Of a stretch of DNA of 64,000 nt, positions 48,988-62,258 are shown piece by piece (positions within the stretch are counted from its first letter, which is position 1; each line of letters opens with the position of its first letter). A program made the translations under genes and the position numbers. Below the pieces are notes generated by a model, which was not told where the DNA came from, did no database searches, and saw only the letters and a list, made by a program, of their open reading frames with translations. The stretch is from Sinohyriopsis cumingii (taxonomy: Eukaryota > Mollusca > Bivalvia > Unionida > Unionidae), in contig JAPYKE020000266.1 of NCBI GenBank assembly GCA_028554795.2, positions 32,893 to 96,892 on the forward strand, given 5' to 3'.

Positions 48988-51900
48988 ATGAAGCAGCCGT
49001 TCCGCTTTTTGTGCCGTTTTCATGATATATGTGCTTGTTGCCTGTCTTCGTCTGCTTTATTGTGTTCATCATGTATTGACTGTTCAGTTCCTATGTGTTT
49101 CTTCATGTCCTTGTTTTGGAAACGAGAACCATTAGACTTGTTCTCAGCTGTCTTGCTCCACTGTTACAACTTCCTTTGTTTTCGAATACGTGATACTCGC
49201 CAGTCAACCCGTTTATGATATGATGGACCCTCATTAATAGCTTTAAATGACCACTCCTTGGCTCTCCACACTACATTGTGGTCTAGACTAAACGAACTGG
49301 GACTATATTCATCATTACCTAAATGTAAACAAAAACGTTATTTCAAAGGAGGCCGGCGTAGAACAGGAAGAAGAATTCCAATTATCTCCTTTATGCCATT
49401 TCCGGCTCAACAATTTAAAAATTCGACCGTTAATTTAGATAACCTAATTAAAATCCCTATCGTCAACCTTTGTGTCAACTATCCAAGAGATTTAAATCTT
49501 CAATGCCCAATCAGCAGGACCACCGGAAAAGCACACATAAATAGTTAATTTTATCAACGACCAGAATATCGGCGTCTTTTTCCTGACAGAAACATGGTTA
49601 TAAATATCAGTTGCGCGGATCTAACACCCACTGGTTACTCCATCAAGTCGTTCCCACGTAAATCTCGCGGAGGTGGAATTGCTGTCATTACAAAGAACTC
49701 CATGATCAAACGTCTTAACCACACCACAACATTCATTTGCGAACACACATTGTTTGAATTAGTCCAAACCACACTCACATTGGAGCAAAGGTCAGTCCAA
49801 TTTTGCTATCTATACCGCCCTCCTCCTAGTAGAAAAGACAAGCTGACTGAATCCCTCTTTTTGGAGCAGTTTCCGAATCTCCTGGAGAATGGAAATTCGA
49901 TAGGAGGCAACCTGATTATTCTTGGGAATTTCAGCTTTCACTTTGACTGTACCGGAAACCCAAACACATCAAAAGTCATAGATTCCATTATTGTTTTCAA
50001 CCTCTAACAGCCAGTTAACTATTTATGTGCGCTTTTCCCATAAACATGGCCACATTTAAGACTGGATTCTTCATAGACCTGATGATAACATTCTACGGTC
50101 CTCCCTGGTATCTCATGAACTTGCATCAGATCACCTCTGCATTACTTGCCATCTTGACGTATCAGTCCCTAACCCTCCACCTTTATCTGCTACTAAGAGA
50201 AACTTCCGTATGATAAATAGAACCAAACTAATGCATGACATCCAAGCAAACCTATCAACTTGCTTACCTCCTACAGCAGAACAATTCGATAACTGCCTGC
50301 GTTCATTGCTCAACAAACATGCCCCAGCTACCAAGTGCAGAGTATCAATTCAAAATTATTATCCATGGTATAACAGTGTTCGGGACCAGCATCGCACTGC
50401 TAAAAGAGACCGCCGTAAAGCTGAGAGGCTTTGGCTTTCCACCAGACTCACTATTCTTAATAAAATCTATGAAGCCGCTAAGAAGAATGTCACAAATATA
50501 GTCCATGCAGCGAAATCAACCCACTACACTACTAAGATCTTGGAAAGTTTCAGCTGCAAAGAGCTCTTCGAAATTATTAACAAGCTAATGTCAAAGGACA
50601 AAGGTACACAACTTCCAACTAGCTTCTCTCCAGTCGACCTTCCGGACATGTTTGCAAATTTCTTCCGTGACAAAGTACAAACCATTGGAGATAATATTGA
50701 CACCACAATATTAATTGACTCGTCGTCACCATACAGTTGGGATACAGAGTTTGAGCGGCAACCATTAGCAGCATTTGAACCTGTCGCTATGGATTTCGTA
50801 CGTACAATCCTGATGAAGAGTTCACCAAAGTCATGTGAACTTGATCCAATTCCAACATCACTGCTGTTTGAGTGCTTAGATTCAGTATTGGCTTCACTAA
50901 CTGATGTTATTAATACCTCTCTCTCATCCGGGGAATTCCCATCATTTTTCAAGACTGCCATTGTAAAGCCTCTGCTGAAGAAACCAACACTCGCCAATAA
51001 CGATTTAAAGAACTACCGCCCAGTTTCTAATCTCCCATTCATATAAAAAATCTCAGAAAAGGTTGTTCTATCCCAGCATGTATCTCATCTGAATTCAAAC
51101 AGTCTTTTTCAGCAATGTACAATCTGCATATCGCCCTTGCCACAGTGCTGAAACTAATCTTCTTAAAGTAGTTAATGACATTCTCTCTGCTTTGGATAGC
51201 GGAAAGATTACAGTCCTCACCCTCCTTGATTTGTCTGCAGCATTTGACACAATAGACCATGATATATTACTTCACCGTCTCCAGCATGTATTTGGCATTC
51301 ATGATACAGCCTTACTGTGGTTCAAGACCTATTTGGTCAACAGGACACAAATTGTGTCTGCATGGAAAACACTCCAGCCCAGTTGTGGTGTTCCACTTGG
51401 ACCTGTTCTCTTCATTCTTTACACTCAGCCGTTCTCAAGTGTCATAGATCATCATCCAGTGCCTCACCAATTGTATGCTGATGACACCCAAATATACAAA
51501 TCTAGCCACCCAACTGAAGTTGATGCTACCATCCAAGGTGTCGAGAGGTGCATTTCTGATGTCAGATCATGGATGACATGTCGCAGATGAATGATGATAA
51601 AACTGAGGCCACTGTGATCACAATACAAAGACTTTCTCATTTACATCCTGTACCTCAGACAATAAATATCAGCAATACCAACATTAAATATAATACAATC
51701 AGTACGAAACCTAGGAGTTACTCTGGACAGTACTCTCACATTACACCAACATGTCATGAACATATGGAAGGCTGCATATCTTGAGCTGGGACATATCAGT
51801 TCCATTCGCAAATATCTTTCAGTTGATGCCACCAAAACAATGTTGTGTTCATTAGTACTTTCAAGACTGGACTATTGTAGTTCAATTTTGTCTAGTTCAT

Positions 51901-52322
51901 CTCAATATTTACTCCAGAAACTTCAGAAAGTTCAAAACACAGCTGCTCGGATCATACTTAGAGTACCACGATCAGAGCACACCTGCCCGCTGCTCTGTAC
52001 CCTACACTGGCTATGCAATCGATCCAGAATCAAGCACAAAATTTGTTCTCTGTGCTACGTTTCACTGACGGACTCCAGTCCAACATAGCTATCCGACCTC
52101 ACCCACGTGTACACACCAGCAAGATACTTACAATCCTCTTCTGACAATCGTATACTCATTATTCCCACTATGAAAACAAAGTCATATGGACAGGGTTCTT
52201 TTGCATACCAGCGCCCAGCAACGTGGAATGAATTGCCCACTGAACTTAGACACAAAGACACAGTGATCCCATTCAAGAGATCTCTTAAAACTCACTTATT
52301 TCGACTGCAAGAACAAACTTAA
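48988..52322 (+). pseudogene. LINE ORF2 pseudogene (unit 4)
   Basis: Broken endonuclease-reverse transcriptase with the TAA at 51044-51046, the same missing QGSV and an intact YADD. It differs from unit 2 by only a few substitutions, for example near 50204. Confidence 0.87.
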
Positions 52323-52444
52323 AGACATAATGTTTCCTACCTTAAATATTTTCAGCCTTTTTTAATGTTTACTAATTTCATGGTGTTTGTTTTTGTAATC
52401 ATATCATTATATATCTTTTTATGTTATAGGTGTTGTCTAATGTT

Positions 52445-52490
52445 GTAAAGCGTTTAGAGCTTCTAAAGATTAGGCGCTATACAAAGTCCA

Positions 52491-52491
<1 letters not shown>
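52445..52491 (+). other. L2-type 3' terminal hairpin of the LINE (unit 4)
   Basis: Identical to the terminal structure in unit 1, directly before the ATT tail. Confidence 0.77.
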
Positions 52492-52536
<45 letters not shown>

Positions 52537-52537
52537 T
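52492..52537 (+). repeat. (ATT)n LINE tail, about 15 triplets (unit 4)
   Basis: Intermediate in length between the tails of units 1 and 3. Confidence 0.93.
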
Positions 52538-55500
52538 ATAGTGACCTCTTTCAAAAGAGTGTATTATTTAACCTTTCAGTCTCAAGATGGTAAGACTTCT
52601 TGTGTCAGCGGTGTGTCATATCAAGGAGAGTATGGATATGTAGATTATAGATGTATAGAGTGAATTGAAAAACTGGGAGAGATAGGCTTTTATGTTGATC
52701 TGAACCCAAACTTGTATCCTGAATTGTAAAGATTTCGCACACTGAAACAAACGTTTGCCAACAAGACTATAGTCAAAAGATAATTTAAGAGGCCCCATTG
52801 TATAACTCAGTCCTTTGTTCAAATCTGTCTTCTTCAGGGCAGCTATGTTCTATGTGTCAATAAGGTCTGTACCATGAGCACCAAGAATTGGGAAGTTTTA
52901 TTGGATCTCTTGAGTATTACATCGCCAAGGGAAAGATTATATTCAAACAGGGACTCTAGAAGAATGTCAATACATTCTTGGAAGCAATGAAGGTTGTCAT
53001 CTGCAGGGAGATAAGCACTAAAATGCGAAAAGCGGACTTAAAAAATGTCAATCTAAGTTACCACAGCCTAGCTGTTTGAGATAATATGCAAGAATTTTCT
53101 TGTACTGTACTGACACTCCTTTTGCGCCCTTATGTATTAAAAATCATACTCACTATTATCTACTTTAGTCTCACACAAACAATTCAAATAGACAGTTTTA
53201 GTGTAGCATTTTGCCAGGAGTGCACAAGGAATGTACTCATCGAATAAAACTGACTGCGTGTTTCAGGAAAGGCACAAAACTCCCTGTGCTGTACGGAGAA
53301 AGCAATTGTCATGCATTTATTGATGGGTGTGGGGACTATGAAGAACCACATAATTTTCAAGATCGACCAACTACTTCCCGCTTGTTTCACTGTTCAAGTT
53401 TGACACACACTTCGCCCGAGACCATTATCCTACCAACACCAAGTGTTCAGACAACCGTGCCATCTGAAACACGTACAGTGCCAATGATCAGTTCAGTTCC
53501 AGTGACGCAGATTCCATTCGACAATAGTTCCACTAATCTTACTTCAGAAACGTCAGCAAGCCAAGATAGCGGCAGCCCCGATCAGAGACTCGTCGCCAGT
53601 CATAATGATTAAAATAGTACTATTTGTATGGCAACCCCATTAAATATTATATATACTGATCCGACTGCGTCGGTGTTGACCATTTAGGGTTTAGCCTTCT
53701 CATTTAGGTACTGTTACTCATAATCCTATAGACAGTTTTTCATAGAGTGCAAATTATCCTACACGTCACCGCCATTTCTTCCTGAACAAAACTAAGCACC
53801 AAAAACATAAATCGTATGCTGAGCCAACAATGTATCCATATATTCCCTCCACCACTCCCACCAACTCAGAATTGCTTATCTTCACATATCCATCAACTAG
53901 GTCCTACTAGCCACAACCGCAAAGCAGCTCTCAGACATTTTGTTTGGGATGCGGCGGCCTTCGTTCATCTCGCACAATGGAAGGCGTGCACTGTTTGATT
54001 CAAGTGCACATATATTTCCTACAAAAGTTAGGTTTCTAGATCGTGTAGGCTTACCATCATTTCAACAACCTATTTCATAGATTTTAGGAGTTTGGCAGTG
54101 TGAGCACCATAGTGTCTCAGGTCATGTCGAACTAAATTTACAACTAGGATGCATTCGCTGGTCTCATTCATTCTGAATGTCGTCAAAGTTTAATATCATA
54201 TATCGATCCTCAGTATCCAATTTTCGACTACGTACAAAGCCTAGATGTTTGAGATAATATTGAAGAATTTTATTGTGCCGTACTGACACGATTGTGACCA
54301 TATGTGTTAAAGTCATACGCACTATTATCTACTTTAGTCTGACACAACGCAATTAATTAAATTGACAGTTTTAGTGTATCATTTTATCTAGAGTGCACAA
54401 AGAATGATCTCACTGAATAATACCGACTTTGCTTTCTCTTATGGAAACGCACATCACTCCCGAGCTGTACGGAGAATACAAGTGTCATTGATGGGTGTGG
54501 AGAAAATAAAGCAGTGAGAAAATTCTAGCTTTGGCATTCGAGCCAGTGTAAGTCCACAAGACCGATCTTTCAGCCGATGTAGGGGCACGTTTAAGACGTG
54601 AGAACGGAGCGCAATGGTGGTATTGTGTTGAAAGAAAAGAATATTTATAAACTGAGGTCACGAATGGACGATACTTCGTGTCGAATACAAGTATTACAAT
54701 GAGTTATGGATTAAAATTCGTTGTGTCACATACGGATCAGCTCTACGCGTAAAACAGGACATTAGTGAGTTCCAGTTTCACTGAGATGACAAATAAACTG
54801 AGCAATGGAAAAGAAAAATCAATAATTAGGACAGAAATTACTTTTTAATAACCTTATTATTTCATGACTGCTTTCATTGTCATTGAGACTGCATGCATTA
54901 TTAGTGTCTTATATTTTTAAATGTTATATTATTTGTATACTTTGCTTTTTTCAGCTTATTTTTGGCTTCGTTCTTATAGTGGTTTGTTGTCCCCCCCGCT
55001 CCCCATCTCAACGTTTATTTCCTACAAAAGTTAGACTTCTAGATCGTGTAGGCTCATATTCACTTCAACATTCTATTTCTTAGATTTTCGGAGTTGGCAG
55101 TGAGCATCATGTTGTCCCAGGTCATGTCGAACTAAATTTACGAATAGGGTGCATTCGTTGGTCTCATTCATTATGTCTGTCGTACCAGTTTTATATAATA
55201 TGTCGATCCCCAGTATCTAATTTTCGACTACGTACAAAGACGTCTTAGATCTCGATGGGCAGATACACTCGTTATAAATCTAATACACAGACCGACCGAG
55301 TTAGTGTGTGGTGTTCACACCATTGCTGTTCTCTCAAATACCATTTCATCAATGAGAAAATTTCCCAATTTAACAACTATCTTACTTGTACCTTCACATA
55401 GCTAGCTAAAAATTCCCAAATTATTCCCGCTCGTATAACCGTAGCAGTTTCAAACAGAATTTACATTCCAATAATCAATCTCAACTCCATCACTAAGGCA

Positions 55501-55621
55501 TAAACTTGTCAAAAACGTATTGTCGTCTTCTGATGCACTTCATCCTCACGCCATATTTACCACTGCGGTTTATAATCATTCTGATTCCCATGTCATAGAT
55601 CCGCAATGAAATTAGCCACAA

Positions 55622-56672
55622 GAAAGATTGGTTTTGGTTTAGTTTAAGTGTTATTTATATTTACAATGCTAAAGATATCAAATGTGGAGTTTGCCAGAAA
55701 TTCTCAATAGAGCAAGCTTTATGAAAGTAAGGCTCTTTTGCTCTTCACTATCAAACACCTTCATTGTGTCAAAAAATGCGGCATAGACTTTTGATTCCAG
55801 GTTAGTGAAGTTAGCATTGCGTAAGATAAACTATGCCGTTTATGCAAGCCAGACTGTTTTGAAGCTCCGCTGCTGTGTATTTGAAACATTTAACATTTTT
55901 GTTTTGCGCTTTGTAATGAATCTAATATACACACATTTTTTAAATACTTTGTACAAAACGGCTGATAAAATTACAGCCTATAGTAGATAGAGACATTTTT
56001 ACACTTCTTGTCCGCCTTTGTAGACTGGTACAATTATGCTTACCTTCAAGACAGATGGAAGATAAGTATTTAGTATCACACCGAATAGATTTGTAATAAT
56101 TTCTATCAGTTGTTAGCTCGCGTATATGTTATGCTCGCACTGTATAGCATATATCCCCATTGTTTCACCGAGCTTAAGTTGTATTATGAATGCTTCTATT
56201 TAGTGACATGTAATATTGTCAGTCAAAACAGACACTTTAAAATGGGTTCCTTTGTTCGTTGCAAGGGTAGGAAATGGAGTATTTTCTGGGGTGCATAGAT
56301 TATTGATATATCTGACATTATGTTAGCTGCCTATTGTGCATTGGATGTTGTTTCAAATTTCAATCCCAAACAGCTTTTTAAGTTTTTGTTGTCTAATATA
56401 ACAGAAGTTTCTAATATCTAACAGCATATTCAACTATGTTATTAAACACTCTATCTTCGTACGTATTGATAGCTTGCCCTTGATGTTATTTTACATTCTC
56501 CCTTGCCAATCTTCCATTGATTGTAGGTTACATACCTTAGTCACCTGTGTCTCCCATCTTCAATCCATCTCCTTCTAAACTATATAGCCCTTTCATGTGC
56601 TTCATGAATGTCCTTTGACCAATAAGGTTTTAGTTGAATACGGATTGTCTTTCAAGAAGTTTTTGTTAGAGT
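55622..56672 (-). mobile_element. Old LINE RT remnant (half A, unit 5)
   Basis: Same fossil as at 2600-3650, with the unit 1 and unit 2 state at the sites that mark units 3 and 4. Confidence 0.65.
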
Positions 56673-56825
56673 GGCTTTTTTTCAAAAGAGTTTATTATTT
56701 AACTCTTCTATTTGTTTTGGCATCAACTGGATTGAATATAATCATTTATGTAATCTTTCGTCAATCTCTAGTTGGTAAGCCTTCTTGTGTCAGCTGTGTG
56801 CCATTCGAAGGAGAGTATGGACATG

Positions 56826-56904
56826 TATCTCTTCCAGTCGCTAGGTATTTCAATTCTCTCTATATATTAGAAAGAACTGAAATACCTTGTGACGGGAAGA
56901 GATA
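56826..56904. other. 79-nt hairpin (unit 5)
   Basis: Identical to the hairpin at 3804-3882. Confidence 0.75.
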
Positions 56905-57385
56905 GGCTTTTATTGTGATCTAGCCCCAAATTTGTATCCTGATTTGTTAAGACCTGGCACACTGAAACAAATGTTTGCCAACAAGAATATAGTCAAAAGA
57001 TAGTTTAAAGTGTCCAATATGTGTAACTCTGTCCTTTGTTCAAATTTGTCTTCTTCAGAGCCACTAAGTTATTTGTGTCAATAAAGTTTGTACCATGAGC
57101 ACCAAGAATGGAAAATTTCATCGTATCTCATGCGTATTACATCGCCAAGTGAAGCATTATACTCAAACAGGGACTCCAGAATGTCAATACATTCTTGGAA
57201 GAAATGAATGTTGTGATCTGCAGGAAGATAAGCACCAAAATACGAAATGCGGAGTTTTGCCTAAAAGAGTTATTCTCAGGTCAGTTAGCACGATTCGGTC
57301 GTTACCACAACCTAGTTATTTGAGATAATAGGAATGACTTTTCTTGTATCGTACTCCCAGCGCTTTTTTGACCTCCTGTATTTAT

Positions 57386-57512
57386 AGGTTACTGTATTTG
57401 TATGGGAAAATATCAACGAGATTTTCGGATGGAGATACTGCACGACCTTGGGAGCGCTGTATATCCATCCGACAAAACGAGTTCATATTTTTCCATACAA
57501 ATGCAGTAGCCT
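57386..57512. repeat. 127-nt foldback (unit 5)
   Basis: Same foldback, with the G variant at 57420, which it shares with unit 1. Confidence 0.67.
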
Positions 57513-60500
57513 TTTTATTATATGCTCATTTTCTTATTCTACTAAAGACATTATTATGTAAACAAAAATACACTACACGAAACAAAGTAACTGAATATAT
57601 GCTGTATACCATACTAAATACACAAGCGCAGATTCATCATTATACAACAACACTATTATTAGTGCGCACTTGACTCCGCCAGGATAAATTTGAACTTTGT
57701 CGTGTGCCAGACAGAACTTTCGAAAGAAAATGAAATTTTGGTCTACTTAAAATTGAAATTTGGAGTCATGTCGTGAATGAATGTGCAGTAGAGCAACTTT
57801 TCTATTTGATCTGGAATGAATAGATTTTGGTATTTTTGTCGTTTCTGTGAAATTTCGTGATTATGGACTGGATTTATGTACCAATTCTACATGAAGTTCA
57901 TTGGATTTCATTGGAGATAGAGCAGCGTCTTGACATCGGCAAGTGTGTTTCTGTTTTGCCATTGAATGTTTGAAATCATAATGTGGGACAAATATGAAGT
58001 CATTCAATTTCAATTATCAAATAGACGATATGAAATCTAAAGTTTATTTCATTTTGAGTACAGTCAAGAGGATGTAATTGCACTTGGAATATAGTCGAAA
58101 TTACTGTACGATTTCGAAATGCGTTATCAAGCTTGAGATCCCACGACATGGCTCATGTAATTCGGATTTACAGAACTAAGAAAGTACATTTTGAGGAAAT
58201 TCAGAATGTAAAACTGTAAGTATAGTTTTGTAATTCTTATTAGCAGCTAAAGAAAACAGTTTATGCCTTGTAACTTGCATGTTATTTGTAGGTACCCACC
58301 TATTTTATGACATCTAGCGTCTATCGCGAAAATCCGAAACATTGTATCATAAAAGCTAACACGGAATGTAGCAAAGCAGATGGTATGTGGCAGTCCACGA
58401 AACAGCTATCTTTTAGTTCATTCAGAAACAAATTTAATCAACCAAACGTAAAGCGTATGCTTACACGACTGTATATGATTTGTTTACAAAGTAGTTCCTA
58501 ACACACTATTGGGCACACGTATCCTGGACATGAGTGCAATATGGAGGTATGCAATATCGTAGAATATTGAAAGATTCTGACAATGTATATCTCATGCGCA
58601 TTACATCGCCAAGGAAATCATTATATACAAACGGGGACTCCAGAATCTCAATACCTTCATGGAAGAAATGAAGGTTGTCATCCCAAGGAAGATAAGAACT
58701 AAAATGCGAAAACCGGTTTAAGATTTGTTTAATTCTTTGTTTAGTTAGCACGATTCCGTTCTTACCAAAGCCAAGTTGTTTGAGATAATATGCATGAATT
58801 GTTTTGTACCGTACTGACACCGCTTTTGCGACCTTATGTATTAAAAAGTCATACTCACTATTATCTACTTTAGTCTCACACAAACCCATCCAATTAACAG
58901 TTTTAGTGTAGCATTTTGCCAGCAGTGCACAAGCAATGTGCTCACCGAATAAAACTGTTTGCGTGTTTTAGAAAACGCACAAAACTACCCGTGCTGTACG
59001 GAGAAAGCAATAGTCATGCATTTATTGATGGGTGTCGGGACTTTTAAGAACCACATAATTTTCAAGATCGACCAGCTACTTGCCGCTTGTTTCACTGTCC
59101 AGTTTCGACACACACTTCGCCCGAGACAATTATCCTACCAACAGTGTCATCTGAAACACTTACAGTGCCAATGACCTGTTCAGTTCCAGTGACGCAGATT
59201 CCATTCGACTATAGTTCAATAATCTTGCGCCAGCAACACAAGCAAGCCAAGATAGCGTCAGCCCCTGTGAGAGACTCATCGCCAGTCATAATGATTCAAA
59301 TGTACTCTTTTTATGGCAAAGCCATTAAATATTACATATACTGCTACAACTGCTTCGGTGCCAAGAACATTTGGGGTTTAGCCTTCTAATATAGTTAATA
59401 TTACTCTTCATCCTATAGACAGTTTTTCATAGAGTGCCAATTATTCTATACATCACCGCCATTTCGACCTAAACAAATCTAAGTACCAACAACATAAATC
59501 GTCTGATTAGCCAACAATTTCTAAAAATATTCCCTCCACCATCCCCACCAACTAAGAATTGCTTATCTTCACATATGCATCAACTAGGCCCTACTAGCCA
59601 AAACCGCAAAGCAGGTCTCAGACATTTTGGTTGTGATGTGGTGGCATCTCGAACAATGGAAGGCGTGCACTGTTTGATTCAAGTGCACATATATTTCCTA
59701 CAAACGTTCGTTTTCTAGATCGTGAAGGCTTAAATTTACTTCAACATCCTGTTTCTCAGATTTCGCAGTTGGCAGTAAGCACCATAGTGTCACATATTAT
59801 GTCGAAATAAATTTACGAATAGGATGCATTCGTTGGTCTCATGTCTGGTATGTCGTACCAGTTTGATATCATATATCGATCCTCAGTATCGAATTTTCCA
59901 TTACGTACAAAAGCCTAAATGTTTGAGATAATATTCAAGAATTGGCTTGTACCGTACTAACACCGCTTTTGCGACCATATGTATTATAGTCATACTCACT
60001 GTTATCTACTCTAGTGGGTTCTAATTACAATGAGATGACAAAAAACTGAGGAATGGAAAAGAGAGTTCAATAATAGGACAGAAATTAATATTAAATAACC
60101 ATATTATTTCATGACTGCTTTCATTGTCATTGAGAATGCATACAAAGTTAGTGTTATATGTCTGAAAATGTTATTTTTTAAAAAATATTTTGTACTTTGC
60201 GTTCTACAGTGGTTTGTTGTTCACCATCTCAACTTTCTGAACGTAGAGTGTTCTTGGCATAGTGTAGCTTGTATAACCGTCGTTTGAGGTTTACAATGAT
60301 TTTTCGGAATGGCTTAACTTGTGTTTAGATATATCAGTAACTACTAGTAAATTAGTTGCACAGAGTGCGCAGGACATTATGACCATTCTGTTCCAAGTAA
60401 ATAAATCCATTATCAGGCTTTAGAATAAGAAACAAACAAAACTAGGCAAAGTTCACAACTTGCTTGCTTGTGAGTGAACAGCACATTATCAACATACTAA

Positions 60501-61019
60501 CAAATCACTACCACTCAATATCATATTTGCTTATGTTTCGCATATTATGAGTGACAACGACCATGATCTACAATGTAATATTCTTTGCCATCGATATTGT
60601 AGTCATCATAGTTATTTTTGTAGCTTGTTTCACCGTATAAATGTGTTTCTGACATGATAGTTACTTTACCTATCTGAAGCAGGTACTGGAACATCCCTTT
60701 TAATTGAACACTTTCATGTGTAATATCTTGAACGAAGGCTGGGTTTTTCTCAAATGAAATCTGCATTTTCTACAATTGCAAGCTTATCGGTAGGAATAGT
60801 TATCTTTACAATGATGTTTTTTTTTTTCTTTTTTTTTTTTTCTTGTTCAAACCAAATTTTTGAAGTGGTATTTGTGAAGAATTCTGTATGTTCTTATACG
60901 TCTGGGATAAATTTCATTTGTTTCGTGCGGTCATTCCTGCAAAGAAAGGTATACATTCTCATTATAAAATAGTCTTTTACACAAGTTATTCTAAGGCGTA
61001 TGACTTAATTCTGCAAAAA

Positions 61020-62256
61020 ATTTCGTGTATCAATTTCAGGGACATTTCTGTTTGGGCCAATGGTCCACTTGAAATTGCTCTGTCTCTCTGATCTGTCTGT
61101 CTCCCTTGAAGATGACAATACAACTCTTGCTTTTATTGACTTTTAAGATCCGTGCAGAAAAGTGGGATAACAAGCATTGATTGCAAAACTGGAAGGTATT
61201 GTAAGTTCACAGGGTGATATCATCAAGAAGAAATTGATCTTACGGTTAACATATCATACCCGGTAGGGAAGCTTAGAAAGTGCACCGTCTTGACGGACAC
61301 CTTACTTGATTGGTACAGGCTCAAATTTAGTGCCATTAATAGTCACAGTTCTATAGATATCATACAATATCAAACCTCTTCATTATGTCCAAAAATACAG
61401 CATACACTTGATTCTAATTTCAGTTAGTCAAGATCGCTTTGTTTTACGCTAGATTATGCCGTTTATGGAACTCCCTTTTGTAAGCCCCGTTGCTGAGTAT
61501 TATGAAATTTAACATTTTTGTTTTGTACTTTGCAACAAGTCTAATATACACACACATTTCAAATAGTTTGTTCAATACGGGAGGTAAAATTACAGCTCTG
61601 TATTTGTAAGGGTTATGTTTACACTTTTGTCCTTCTTGATAGATTGCTACAATTTTGCTGACTTTCCACTCAGATTGTACATATTAGTTCCGCGCCGAAA
61701 ATATTTGTAATAATTTCTGTCAGTTTTAAACCCATATCTTTTATGCTCGCACTCTATACCATATATCACTGGTGCTTCATCCCGCTTAAGTTGTATTATG
61801 GATGCTGCTATTTTTTAATGTAAAATTTGAAGTCTACACGGAGGCTTTCCGATCGGTTCTTTATTCATTGAACGGCTAAGGAATAGAATGTTTCTTTGGG
61901 GTGCAAAGGTTTTGAAATATTTGGCCAATACTGTTAGCTACCTCTTGTGCGTTGGATGCTGTTTCTCTATCAAATTTCAGTTCGAAAGATCTTTTAGAGA
62001 TTTTGTTGTTTACAATAACATTTTCAAAAGTGTCTAATATCTAACTGCTCCTTCATCTATATTATAAAACACGCTTTCGTCGTACTCATTAATGGCTTGC
62101 TCTTTATTTTTTTACATTCTCTCTTGGCATCCTTGCATTGTTTGTAGTTGTAATCCATCTCCTTCTGAACTATATATCACTGTCATCTGTTTCATGAGCA
62201 TCCTTTGAACAATTAGGCTTTGCTTGCAAAGAGATTGTCTTTCTAGAGATATTAGT
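61020..62256 (-). mobile_element. Old LINE RT remnant (half B, unit 5)
   Basis: Same fossil as at 8000-9236 but with several private substitutions around 61306, 61732, 61866-61873 and 61905. Confidence 0.64.
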
Positions 62257-62258
62257 TT

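Larger units (their letters stand above)
48961..52537 (+). mobile_element. L2/CR1-group LINE (unit 4)
   Basis: Same insertion, complete at both ends, at an offset of 39722 from unit 1 up to a one-base T-run loss in the 3' UTR near 52362. Confidence 0.9.
39723..53022. repeat. Tandem macrosatellite unit 4 (13,300 bp)
   Basis: This is a full copy, nearly collinear with unit 1 at a constant offset of 39722 up to the LINE 3' end. There a one-base T-run loss and two more ATT triplets shift it. It shares a set of substitutions with unit 3 and has few private changes, such as a G in place of C near 47470 that lengthens a minus-strand frame. Confidence 0.97.
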
